Part shown: positions 35,432 through 45,408 of the stretch, one piece after another
How the letters are laid out: each line of letters starts with the position of its first letter
Numbering within the stretch: position 1 is the first letter of the stretch
NCBI GenBank assembly: GCA_949126835.1
Contig: OX421508.1
Location: 15,392,272-15,456,271, forward strand
Source: Anisus vortex
Taxonomy: Eukaryota > Mollusca > Gastropoda > Planorbidae
Direction of reading: 5' to 3'
Length of the DNA stretch: 64,000 nt
Notes under the pieces: generated by a model
Databases searched by the model: none
What the model was told of the DNA's origin: nothing
Seen by the model: only the letters and a program-made list of their open reading frames with translations
Position numbers and translations under genes: made by a program

Positions 35432-35702
35432 TATTGCTTTTAAGTTTGTTTTTATGAATTGCCAAATATCTTCAACTGGACTATTTATATTGCATTTAGT
35501 AAGAAAATTGGTTTGGAATTTTATTGCTGCTTGATGTAGTTCTGTAGTTACATTTATTCCAGAGATAAACTAATTATTCTTTTAGTTTTCTTGCTTATTT
35601 GGGTTTTTATTTTGTTATTTACTCTGACAATATCATGATCTGAAAGTCCAGGTATTATTTCATAATCTATTACTAGTCCTGGTCTGTTCGTTAAGAATAA
35701 AT

Positions 35703-36229
35703 CTAGTAGATTATAGTTTCTTGTCGTTTTTTTTTATTAATTTGATCTAAGTTTAGATTTTGGATGGTATTGATAAACATTTCATTTATTTCTTTTATGT
35801 TTTGGTGTTTTTCTATAGAGTAGCTATTCCAATTTATACCAGGGAGGTTAAAGTCCCCCATTATCCAAATTATAGCATTTTTATATTTAGTTTCAATACT
35901 TGTCAGCTGATTACACAGATCAGTCATGTACTCTGATGTTGAGTTTGGTGGTCTGTAAAAACTGCCTACAATTAGTGGTTTTGAATTAGGTCTACTTATT
36001 TTACAAAAGACTGACTCTATGTTATTATTGGGTTCTATTTTAATTTCTTCAGCTATTAGAGTAGATTTTATGGCTAGTACCGGTAAGACTCCTCCATGAC
36101 TGTCTGCCCTATCTTTCCTAAAAATTTCATAATTATTATTGAATATCTCTGTGTTGTAAACATCTGGATTAAGCCATGTTTCGGTACCTGCAATTATATA
36201 TGGTTCTTCTTTATTTATTAAAAGTTCCA
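35703..36229 (-). pseudogene. LINE APE-type endonuclease
   Basis: Reads IIAGTETWLNPDVYN (catalytic Glu in TETW), FRKDRADSHGGVLPVLAI, VGSFYRPPNS and WIMGDFNLPGINW (catalytic Asp and Asn in GDFN). The enzyme nicks target DNA to start reverse transcription. A run of A (about 35727-35737) shifts the frame, after which NYNLLDLFLTNRPGLV and IIPGLSDHDIV follow with the last catalytic Asp-His. The first codon of this open frame is not ATG: it continues the frame of the 36218-36670 segment after a frameshift. Confidence 0.9.
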
Positions 36230-36640
36230 AATCAGCTGTTTTATTTTAATGCTTTGGAAGTTTATTGTTAGTGTTTTAAGGTTATGCTGATTCAGGGTTT
36301 TATGGTATTTAGTGTTGAAGAGTGTCTTTTTAATTGTTTTAATCGGTGTTGATTTAGCTAAGGGTTTATTTAGGTCTAAGTTATTAACTTCTGGGCTTGT
36401 CAAGGCACTGTAGGGGTTTGTAGTATCCAGGTCATGAAAATTAAACAGACCTGAACTAAATTGTGGCAACCCACATTGTACACAGTGCCAAGAGGCGTCT
36501 TTATTTCCCAACGCTATATAAATTGGGGTGTTCATATGCAAGCATGCAGCATGGTACCATTCATCACAGGTGTCGCATTGAATGGCTCGTTGTTTCGCTG
36601 TGCATTACTTACTGCAAATATTACATCTATCTCTAACTGT
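36218..36640 (-). pseudogene. LINE N-terminal PHD finger region
   Basis: The cysteine pattern is CNICSK, a TAA stop, then IQCDTCDEWYHAACLHM and WHCVQCG, a C4HC3 PHD finger. Such fingers bind histone tails in chromatin proteins and occur ahead of the endonuclease in some CR1-like elements. A linker ending TINFQSIK leads to the endonuclease after a frameshift near 36240. The stop between the first two cysteine pairs shows decay. Confidence 0.8.
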
Positions 36641-36646
36641 CTTGAC

Positions 36647-36691
36647 TGGGCCTGGGTTAGATTCTACATCACCAGCTAAGAGCAACAACAG
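36647..36691 (-). other. 2A-like translational recoding motif
   Basis: On the minus strand, in frame with the PHD finger: LLLLLAGDVESNPGP. This fits the 2A consensus D(V/I)ExNPGP exactly, including the hydrophobic lead. 2A peptides make the ribosome skip one peptide bond and are known in some APE-type LINEs. The frame upstream has a stop at about 36710, so any protein before it is not preserved here. Confidence 0.85.
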
Positions 36692-36710
36692 TATTAGATG
36701 CTTTTGTGTT

Positions 36711-37678
36711 TAAAATGGTTTAGGGTGATTTTTTTAAGGGTTATATAAATAAGTGTGTTGTCAATATCTTTAATGTTGTGATGGTTAATTATTATCTGTT
36801 TATGGACATTTTCATATTCATATGCGTGTGGTACGATGAGGTCATCAAATGGTGTCTGTTTCTGTTACAAGGTTATTTCTACACTGGTTTAATGGTGGGA
36901 TTGTGGTAACAACTCGTTTGGTTTTATGGGGAAAACAAATGTATCGGTATCTACGTCCCTGAACGAGAAAATAACATTGTCTGTTGTCGATCGGAAAGTC
37001 TAACCAAGAAAATATGGTAAGGCCTAATCATTATAACCGACCAGACCGCACGCAACAACAAGATATTAGGAGTATGTCTATTTGCCTGTGTGTGTCTGTG
37101 TGGTGAAAATTACTGCATCGATTCAATGGTACACTTCTAAGTAGCATAATGAAGAAAACCACATGTTCAATGGTAGCTTGATAAAATAAAGAGACTTTGA
37201 GACTTATGGCTGTCTATGTATTTGCATTCGCCAGGGGTGTTCAATGGCGGTAGCCGGGCGACAGCATGGTACACCAAGCCTTTTATTGTGACCCCCACAG
37301 AACCTCTTACGGCTTTCGGGCCACAGAATTGTTCATCAAGCCTATTATTGTGTCCCCCAAAGAACTTCTAACGGCAGTTTTTTTTTATTCATTGTTTTAA
37401 TAATGTAAATAAATTTTCAAATGTTTAGCCTGTGTAGTTGCATACAATTCTTTTTACGACTCAATAACGAAATCTGCTGCACACACTTGTCCTACGATAT
37501 TTATTGAGTCTGCACAATTTTAAATACAGAGAAATAGTGTGACGTGGATGAATATGGGAACATTATAATGCCTATGCATGGGCTAAATGGATAACTAAAC
37601 CAAAAAGAATCACTGTACTAGAATAAATGTGCTAACAACCAAGTTATCTTTGGCTCCTTACATTCTCGTTTTTTATAT
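36711..37678. other. Segment without recognised genes
   Basis: 37255-37380 holds two imperfect copies of a roughly 60-bp unit (aagcctattattgtg.cccc). The rest has no recognised content. Confidence 0.55.
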
Positions 37679-39160
37679 CCCAGTCTTTTTCCATACATCC
37701 CAGTCTTTTTCCATACATCCCAGTCTTTTCCCTTGCATCCCAGTCTTTTTTCTTTCATCCCAGTCTTTTCCCTTACATCCCAGTCTTTTTTCTTTCATCC
37801 CAGTCTTTTTTCTTTCATCCCAGTCTTTTTTCTTTCATCCCAGTCTTTTTTCTTTCATCCCAGTCTTTTTTCTTTCATCCCAGTCTTTTTTCTTTCATCC
37901 CAGTCTTTTTTCTTTCATCCCAGTCTTTTTTCTTTCATCCCAGTCTTTTTTCTTTCATCCCAGTCTTTTTCCTTACATCCCAGTCTTTTTTCTTTCATCC
38001 CAGTCTTTTTCCTTACATCCCAGTCTTTTTCCTTACATCCCAGTCTTTTTCCTTACATCCCAGTCTTTTTCCTTACATCCCAGTCTTTTTCCTTACATCC
38101 CAGTCTTTTTCCTTACATCCCAGTCCTTTTCCTTACATCCCAGTCCTTTTCTAACATCCCAGTCCTTTTCTAACATCCCAGTCCTTTTCTAACATCCCAG
38201 TCCTTTTCTAACATCCCAGTCCTTTTCTAACATCCCAGTCCTTTTCTAACATCCCAGTCCTTTTCTAACATCCCAGTCCTTTTCTAACATCCCAGTCCTT
38301 TTCTAACATCCCAGTCCTTTTCTAACATCCCAGTCCTTTTCTAACATCCCAGTCCTTTTCTAACATCCCAGTCCTTTTCTAACATCCCAGTCTTTTTCTT
38401 TACATCCCAATTTTTTTCTTTACATTCCAGTCTTTTTCTTCACATCCTGGTATTTTTTCTAGGATCCCAGTCTTTTACTTTCATCCCAGTGTTTTTTTAC
38501 ATCCAAGTCATTTTCCATACATCCCAGTCTGTTTCCTTACATCCCGGTCTTTTTCCTTACATCCCGGTCTTTTTCCTTACATCCCGGTCTTTTTCCTTAC
38601 ATCCCGGTCTTTTTCCTTACATCCCGGTCTTTTTCCTTACATCCCGGTCTTTTTCCTTACATCCCGGTCTTTTTCCTTACATCCCGGTCTTTTTCCTTAC
38701 ATCCCGGTCTTTTTCCTTACATCCCGGTCTTTTTCCTTACATCCCGGTCTTTTTCCTTACATCCCGGTCTTTTTCCTTACATCCCGGTCTTTTTCCTTAC
38801 ATCCCGGTCTTTTTCCTTACATCCCGGTCTTTTTCCTTACATCCCGGTCTTTTTCCTTACATCCCGGTCTTTTTCCTTACATCCCGGTCTTTTTCCTTAC
38901 ATCCCGGTCTTTTTCCTTACATCCCAGTCTTTTTTCTTTCATCCCAGTCTTTTTCCTTACATCCCGGTCTTTTTCCTTACATCCCGGTCTTTTTCCTTAC
39001 ATCCCGGTCTTTTTCCTTACATCCCGGTCTTTTTCCTTACATCCCAGTCTTTTTTCTTTCATCCCAGTCTTTTTCCTTACATCCCGGTCTTTTTCCTTAC
39101 ATCCCGGTCTTTTTCCTTACATCCCGGTCTTTTTCCTTACATCCCGGTCTTTTTCCTTCT
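37679..39160. repeat. Pyrimidine-rich 19/20-bp minisatellite
   Basis: About 74 units in blocks: 20-bp atcccagtcttttt + tctttc or ccttac (37679-38130), 19-bp atcccagtccttttctaac (38131-38392), a degenerate part (38393-38520), then 20-bp atcccggtctttttccttac (38521-39158) with two cagt units nested at about 38924 and 39044. Long open frames are read here in two frames at once and reflect composition only. Confidence 0.97.
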
Positions 39161-39177
39161 ATATAGTTTTTTTTCTT

Positions 39178-39540
39178 ATTCCCATGAGTAAATTTAGCAA
39201 AGAAAAAAGAAAAAGGATGAATTGAATAAGGAAAGAAAGTAAAGAAAAGGAAAAGGAGAGAAAAGAAAAACAAGTAAAATAATAAAAATAAAGAAACAAA
39301 TGTCACAAAAAGAAAAGAATGGAACTGAAAGAAAATGAAAGGAAAGGAAAAAAAAGATAATAATTAAAATTAAAAAAAAACAACAAATGATAAAAAAAAA
39401 ATAGAAAACAATTTGACGAGAAAAAAGGAAAATAAAATAAAGCAAAACAAAGGAAGGGAAAAAAGAGAAAAAATAGATGGAAATGTAATGGGGAAAAGGG
39501 CTGAGAAAAAGAAATGCAAAGAAAGGAAAAGTATCACAGG
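39178..39540. repeat. Purine-rich low-complexity block
   Basis: About 360 bp of A/G-rich plus-strand sequence (gaaaaggaaaag type), directly after the pyrimidine-rich minisatellite. Confidence 0.92.
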
Positions 39541-39554
39541 CTGTTCAATTTTAA

Positions 39555-40078
39555 TAACAGGCATAAAAAGATTCTCCGACATAAAGTTATGCAATTGACA
39601 AGTCTTAATGAGGCATGACCTGTTCAAATGGAAGATATCTTAAACTTCCGGTTCTTTTTTTAAATTAGTAAACAAAAAAAGCTGGTGTTTGACAATTGAT
39701 TTCAACCTCGACGGCCAGTTCTAGTCTTTTATAATATACAAAGGATACAAATTTATTTATGAGGAATCTGTTTTTGACATCAAATGTGAGTAGGCGATAA
39801 TTAATACTCAAGTGTCAGTCGCGTTAGGTTAAATTTAGCTTTTGTTTATAAAATAAATTAGTCAAGAGTTGCGTTTCTTGGTTATTAAAAAACACAATGC
39901 GTAGATTCATAAAAACAAATAACGAAAATTCTTTTGCATTAAGCGATAAGTTTGATATTATAAAAAGGTGAAATTTCACTTCTGACTTTCACAATACATC
40001 GTTTTCTTTTAGCAACATCTTTTTGGAAATGAAATAAAATTTAATCTCCTACATCTTTTGGTACAACCAGTAACGTAG
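39555..40078. repeat. Dispersed repeat, copy 2
   Basis: Collinear with 27715-28256 in the same orientation, with about 25 bp lacking near 39675 (between ttaaattagta and aacaaaaaaagc). It begins after the purine-rich block and ends at cagtaacgtagc. Confidence 0.92.
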
Positions 40079-40192
40079 CTGACATATGGTGTTCTGCACA
40101 AATGTGGGTGAATAGTTCGCAATTATCTTGACGTTCTGCTCCATATGTTACACATTCAACACACAAGCAGCAGAACTATAGATATTCACTCT

Positions 40193-40553
40193 GGTCCAAA
40201 TTTTATAACTGCTATTGAACAGCAATGTATACAACGGTCCAAATTTTATAACTGCTATTGAACAGCAATGTATACAACGGTCCCAATTGTATAACTGCTA
40301 TTGAACAGCACTGTATACAATAGTCCAAACTTTCTAATAGCTATTGAACAGCACTGTATACAACAGTCCAAATTTTATAACTGCTATTGAACAGCACTGT
40401 ATACAACAGTCCAAATTTTATAACTGCTATTGAACAGCACTGTATACAACGGTCCAAATTTTATAACTGCTATTGAACAGCACTATATACAACGGTCCAA
40501 ATTTTATAACTGCTGTTGAACAGCAATGTATACAACGGTCCAAAGTTTATAAC
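40193..40553. repeat. 43-bp minisatellite, about 8.4 copies
   Basis: Unit ggtccaaattttataactgc + tattgaacagcaatgtatac + aac. Sequence unrelated to the 43-bp array at 7374. Confidence 0.96.
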
Positions 40554-41145
40554 AAGGAGATTCAAACTTGGTGATTATGCTAATGGATATTTCAATAATC
40601 AGTAGCCTGCATGTGACAACAAACATCGCTAGTGAAATCAACTAAACTCTTAATCAGATCATCTAAAACAGGGATCTTTTAACAATTTCCCGTCATGCAA
40701 CTATTTTAAATCCATTGATCCAGCTTTCGTATAGTTTCAAACCATATTTACAAAGTGTTTAGATTTTTCAAATTGTAAGCATAAACATAGACCTTATTTC
40801 CAATAAATATCAGTTTTTTTTTTACGTCTTTATTCATGTTTGTTTTTTTAATCCATAAGAGAGTTTGCAATGGGTGGAGCTTAAGTTTTTTAGTGACGTC
40901 TTTTGTAAAAAGAAGCCACTATTGAAGAACAAAAATATGACATATACTTGTAATGTTTCGTAGGCTATGCCAATGGCTAAGCTAGTAAGTAGGGCAGCTA
41001 CGATGCCAAGTGATAGTGTTGGTGAATAGGCTATCTAGTCAAGTCACTAATAGGCTCACATCGTATGTGATCTATGTCTATGATAATAATAAACTAGCCT
41101 ATTTTATTTAACAAACATAATACAGCTTAAATCTTAATAAGACTT
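40554..41145. other. Segment without recognised genes
   Basis: No open frame of note and no recognised repeat. Confidence 0.55.
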
Positions 41146-41278
41146 AAAACACAAAACATCATTTAAAACATTAATAAAAATGCAAGACTAGACTCGGACC
41201 ACGGATAAGCGTAGGACGCAATAATCTTCTTTATAGAAGGAGTGTCTGTAATGCATAAGATAAGATAAGATCATTTAA
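41146..41278 (+). mobile_element. CR1-like LINE 3' end, 5'-truncated copy
   Basis: Plus-strand copy of the last about 130 bp of the LINE at 32600 (gactcggaccacggataagc, cgcaataatcttctttatag) with the tail ataagataagataagatc. An extremely 5'-truncated insertion. Confidence 0.85.
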
Positions 41279-41820
41279 AAAAAGCTCGAGCCTATATGAA
41301 ACTTTATTAATACAGCGGCCATTGTACTTGTACACCACTACACAAAGTAAACAAAAATCACGTGCTTTTTGTCACGTGATTGCAAACGCCCTATGAATGT
41401 CTGGTTATAGAATCAAATCACTGTCTGTTTCTTAAAAATCCTAGACAAATAAAAACAAAATGTAAAACAAAAAACTGACATACGATACTGAGGGGACTTA
41501 GATCTATGTTGAAAAAAAAAGGAGCGGTAAAGAAACTAGATCAATTGTTTGTGACTCTGTTACCATAGTAACAGATCTAAAGATGATTATAGCTGTATTG
41601 AAGCAATGCAGTTTGTAATGATCGATTGGGAAATGGTAGCTTTTACTCCTCAAAATTCTGAAAAATGTTATCACAATGATGACGAATTTACTAAGTGCAC
41701 AATATACAACGAGATGAAGATTTGTTGAACAAATTAGTATTGATTTTGAATTACCTAATGATCAACACGGGTATAAAAAAAAAGGCTCTAACATTTTTAT
41801 ATACTGAAAAATATTGATTT
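41279..41820. other. Segment without recognised genes
   Basis: Left flank of the second LTR element. The last four bases (attt) are the target duplication. Confidence 0.55.
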
Positions 41821-42445
41821 TGTTACGAATATCGGTCATAGAGGAATGACGTAGTAAGGCATGGACCTCTTAACAAGTGCGTATCAGAGTCCAAGGCGAC
41901 CAAGGTTTGACCTTTATGCCCTGAGGGCAGTTTAAATAAAATAATTCGTCCAACCCCGTGGAAATTGGAGGATAATTCTGGATCGTAGTAATTATAGAGA
42001 AAGAGGTTAAAATGCGTATTAAGACCCTGTAGAATCTTCGATGATAGTTTTCTTTGGAAAGTCCCGACCTCCTTAAAGTTAGTTCAGTTTAAACGTTTGT
42101 AGAGAGAAGTCGCTATATTAATACTTGTACATATAATGTCATTTTGTTGAAATACTTATGTTGCCATCAGTTGATGAAGTTTATTGATCGTTTATATTGA
42201 GTCTACAATTTAAATAAAATTGTTTATTCAACAACTGGAGTTGTTTGATCTATCATTGTTGAGAAAGGTGTTGAAGATAATTATCACGAATATAACTACA
42301 TTACTGCATAGACCTGTCAGTCAAGGAACCCCTAGCTTGGGCTACAGATTAGCAGAATCTAGAGACTTCTAATAAAGATACAACTATATTCATTGAATCC
42401 GATTTAACGAGTCGTAATCATAATCATCTAAAGAGGGCCATAACA
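41821..42445 (+). repeat. 5' LTR (625 bp)
   Basis: Begins TGTTACGAATATCGG and ends GGCCATAACA. Polyadenylation-type words (aataaa) occur at several places. The sequence directly after (gtttgcgggctgcgtccga) has no TGG start, so no canonical tRNA 3'-end primer site was recognised. Confidence 0.95.
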
Positions 42446-42619
42446 GTTTGCGGGCTGCGTCCGATATAGTTGTATAGTGAAGCATATATTCAGGTTGTGT
42501 TGTGTTGTGTGTTGGAGCAGTGACCTACTGAGCAAGCCTAAGAACGCTGAAATTATTCTTCCGATTGGAAAAACGTAAGTTGGAAAAATTTACCACTTTA
42601 TAAATCTCTTAACTAAAGA

Positions 42620-44440
42620 ATGGAATTTATTGAAAATCCAGAAGAAGAAGTTTTGAAAACTTTATCAATAAAGAAGTTAAAAGAGATCGCTGAGATCTTA
42701 AAGATAGAAGTTACTGAAACTACACCATCGAGGACTGTGTTGACACAGCAGATAAAAGATGTGTTGATTGCGAGTGGAAAGTTGAAAGTAGAATCAAGCG
42801 CGGAGGGATATCAAGTTGAAGGTCAGACGTCGAAATCTATGTCCGAACAGTTTAGATTTCAGTTAGAAATGAAACGGATGGAAATGGAGATGGAACAAAA
42901 ACGTCTTGATCGTGAGATAGAACAAAAACGTCTTGATCGTGAGATAGAACAAAAACGTCTTGAGATGGAAGATAAGAAAAGTCAAAGAGAAACAGAAAGT
43001 CAGGAAAGAATAGAGCTAGCGAAGATAGGAGCTACTAAAAAAGAATCTCATAATGATGTAGAGATGGCCAGATGGAAAAAGCTAGTCCCTACCTACATTG
43101 ATAAAGAAAGTGAAATAGCTAATTTCTTCCAGACCTTTGAAATTTCTTGCAGAGATTTTAAGTTCCCAGAAGATAAATGGGGAATATTAGTCAGATCAGC
43201 TTTTACTCAGGGAAGGGCAAGAGATTGTGTTCTATTGTTAAAAGAGGAGCATTTAAATGATTATGAAGTCATTAAAGACACTGTACTTAAAGCCTATAAC
43301 CAGATACCGGAAAGTTATCGGAAAAGGTTCCGTCAGTACACAATGTCCCCTTACCAAACACACTTAGACTTCCTTAGAGCAGAAGAAAACTTAATGGATC
43401 AGTGGATAAAATCCAGAAATATCTCCACATTAAAAGAAATGAAAGATATCATTCTGTTAGAGGATTTTATTAACAAAGTGAGGCCGGATATAAGAATGTA
43501 TTTATCCGAGCGTGACATCACTGACCCACATAAGGCTGCTGATTTAGCGGAACAGTATACACTGTGTCATAGAACAGCTGGTGAAAAGAATTTTAATAGG
43601 GCACAACGGCAAGCAGAAAACACACCACAACAACATCGTGAAAAAGAGCATTTTGTGAAACAAAATGATGTTAATAAAAGACCTGTCAACAAAAACGTCC
43701 AATGTACTTTTTGTAAAAGAACAGGACATAGCATTGAAGACTGTTGGAACATAAGGAAAGAAAAAGGACCTAATAAAGTGGTAATGTGCGTCAGACATGC
43801 ACCAATACAAAATGTACAAGAAAGCGAAGATACAAACGAACTGAATTCGAAGAAAGATTCTTCTAAACCAGAAACACTGAGGGTGGAATTGCCTGAGAGC
43901 AAAAGTCAGAAGGTAAAGAAATCTACAACTGAAGATAATGAGGATGGATATCCTGATTATAAATACAGAATGGCTACTATTGGATTAATTGTCCAAGTCC
44001 ACAGAGACGAAAAAGTAGACCAAAGTATTTTTGACTCGAACAAGAGTCTGAAGTCATCGAAAGATGAAACAACACCCGAAAGTCATGGTCAAGGGAAGAA
44101 TAAAATTGACACAGAGACCCTGTGCAGTTTTCAACCGTTCATTAGTGAAGGTTGTGTGGCCTTACAAAAGGAAGGACCACTGAAGTCCGTAAACATATTA
44201 CGAGACACAGGAGCATCATTAACCCTGCTGCTTAAAGATGTATTACCATTGAATGATAATACATTGACAGGACAGACTGTCCTATTGAGAGGTTTTGAAT
44301 GGAAAGAAGAAATACCTCTACATAGGATATACCTCGCATCTGACTTGGTGACAGGATATGTGACAGTTGGAGTAATATCAAAACTTCCTGTTGAGGGCAT
44401 ATCCGTTATCCTAGCAAATGATTTGGCGAAAGGGTTGTGA
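42620..44440 (+). CDS. Gag-protease polyprotein, SCAN-like capsid
   Basis: A 606-codon intact ORF starting at the first good ATG after the leader. Residues 1-55 are helical and SAP-like (LSIKKLKEIAEILKIEV). Residues 75-140 form a charged coiled coil with an internal 27-bp duplication (EQKRLDREI). Residues about 150-330 are a capsid region with the SCAN pattern: YRKRFRQYTMSPYQTHLDFL, WIKSRNISTLKEMKDIILLE and RPDIRMYLSERD. CTFCKRTGHSIEDC at 362-375 is a CCHC knuckle. DTGAS at 529 with VILANDLA near the end is a retropepsin. The ORF ends TGA at 44440, four bases into the next ORF. It would form particles and process them. SCAN domains are known to derive from Gmr1-like gag. Confidence 0.93.
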   Translation: MEFIENPEEEVLKTLSIKKLKEIAEILKIEVTETTPSRTVLTQQIKDVLIASGKLKVESSAEGYQVEGQTSKSMSEQFRFQLEMKRMEMEMEQKRLDREIEQKRLDREIEQKRLEMEDKKSQRETESQERIELAKIGATKKESHNDVEMARWKKLVPTYIDKESEIANFFQTFEISCRDFKFPEDKWGILVRSAFTQGRARDCVLLLKEEHLNDYEVIKDTVLKAYNQIPESYRKRFRQYTMSPYQTHLDFLRAEENLMDQWIKSRNISTLKEMKDIILLEDFINKVRPDIRMYLSERDITDPHKAADLAEQYTLCHRTAGEKNFNRAQRQAENTPQQHREKEHFVKQNDVNKRPVNKNVQCTFCKRTGHSIEDCWNIRKEKGPNKVVMCVRHAPIQNVQESEDTNELNSKKDSSKPETLRVELPESKSQKVKKSTTEDNEDGYPDYKYRMATIGLIVQVHRDEKVDQSIFDSNKSLKSSKDETTPESHGQGKNKIDTETLCSFQPFISEGCVALQKEGPLKSVNILRDTGASLTLLLKDVLPLNDNTLTGQTVLLRGFEWKEEIPLHRIYLASDLVTGYVTVGVISKLPVEGISVILANDLAKGL

Positions 44441-45408
44441 GACCTGAACTGATTGTGAAGGAAAATCCCGATCCTAGTCCTATTGTGGAGACAGGAAAAG
44501 AAAAAGAACTTTATCCTGTAGGTGATGTCATAAATGGTATGACACCACAGAAAAAGAAAGAAGAAACTATCTCACAAGAAAAGAAAAAGAAAGAAGAAAT
44601 TCTCCCACGAGAGAAGAAAGAGGAAGAAGAAGTGGAACTTGATACTACTATTTTCTCCAAGATTGATGATTGTCCGAAAGGAAATGAACAATCAAAGAAG
44701 TCATCACAAAATGAATTGACTGCTGAACAGAAAGTAGACCCAGAGTTGCTACAGCTACATGAGAAAGCTGTCGACAAGGAAGAAACTCCTACTACTGATG
44801 TCTATGAACAGATAGACCACAGCATAAACAAACAACAATGCAAACCTGCAGTTGCCGGTACAGATGAAGATTTGAGGAGCATCACTGAAGAAACGAGGGA
44901 TGAGAACTGGACCGAAACTACCAAAAGCTATGGGTTACTACATTCCATACCGACAGATCGAAGGACCAACTTCGCCTCGGAACTCTTCAATCCAGTCCTA
45001 AAGAACTTATGCTTGGAGCATGAGATGTCAACTGAATCCTATCCGGAAAGTCGAGGAGCCTATGGACCAATCTTTGGACCCACTGTCCGAGGACCACTCA
45101 AACTACTTCAAGAAGCATGGCAGACCGAATTGGATCTCCTTGGGCTGAGCAAGTACCTAGATAAGTACATAAATTTTTTGTCTGACATAACTGTATTTGT
45201 TAGAAAAAAATTGTACACTGCTCACATGCAGATGCCATTGTTGTGTGATGAAAGAAAGGCAAAAATATTATATCATTTGAAAATGATAAAGCCTTACCTT
45301 CTGAAAACAATTGGAATAAGCTTGATGTTGTTAACATTGTTACTCTTATTTGTAAAATGTATGCCTGGAGTACAGGATGAATTGAATGACAAATTCACTG
45401 ATAGTTAG
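44437..45408 (+). CDS. Open pol remnant with C-terminal hydrophobic segment
   Basis: A 323-codon open frame in the -1 frame relative to gag-protease, overlapping it by four bases. It has no ATG at the junction (the first codon is GTG), so expression would need frameshifting or an internal start. Residues 1-110 are very charged (runs of K and E). IPTDRRTNFASELFNPVLKN then GLSKYLDKYINFL and YHLKMIKPY are degenerate pieces of Ty3 integrase core and C-terminal region; the catalytic D..G motif is changed (TDRR) and the RT, RNase H and zinc module are gone. The last part has TIGISLMLLTLLLLFVKCM, a likely membrane segment (about 45305-45360) not seen in normal integrase. It may be a relic or a new accessory protein. 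Confidence 0.75.
   Translation: MRPELIVKENPDPSPIVETGKEKELYPVGDVINGMTPQKKKEETISQEKKKKEEILPREKKEEEEVELDTTIFSKIDDCPKGNEQSKKSSQNELTAEQKVDPELLQLHEKAVDKEETPTTDVYEQIDHSINKQQCKPAVAGTDEDLRSITEETRDENWTETTKSYGLLHSIPTDRRTNFASELFNPVLKNLCLEHEMSTESYPESRGAYGPIFGPTVRGPLKLLQEAWQTELDLLGLSKYLDKYINFLSDITVFVRKKLYTAHMQMPLLCDERKAKILYHLKMIKPYLLKTIGISLMLLTLLLLFVKCMPGVQDELNDKFTDS

Larger units (their letters stand above)
32600..36710 (-). mobile_element. CR1/L2-like LINE, decayed, with nested solo LTR
   Basis: The minus strand carries, in order, a 2A-like motif, a PHD finger, an APE endonuclease, a linker, a reverse transcriptase and its C-terminal tail, ending in a (gataa)n-type 3' tail (32600-32616). Frameshifts (about 36240 and 35730) and stops inactivate it, and a solo LTR of 841 bp splits the RT domain. 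The domain set and RT motifs (KASGLDEIP, YRPVSLTS, SGVPQGTVLGPLLF, FADD) fit the CR1/L2 group of the Jockey superfamily. No target duplication was found. Confidence 0.92.

Noticed and set aside
37629..39166. Plus-strand frames of 187, 146 and 225 codons rich in HPSLF
   Set aside because: Translation of the pyrimidine-rich 20-bp repeat in overlapping frames.
44437..45408. An env gene
   Set aside because: It has one hydrophobic segment but no signal peptide, cysteine pattern or furin-type site; integrase-like pieces show a pol origin.
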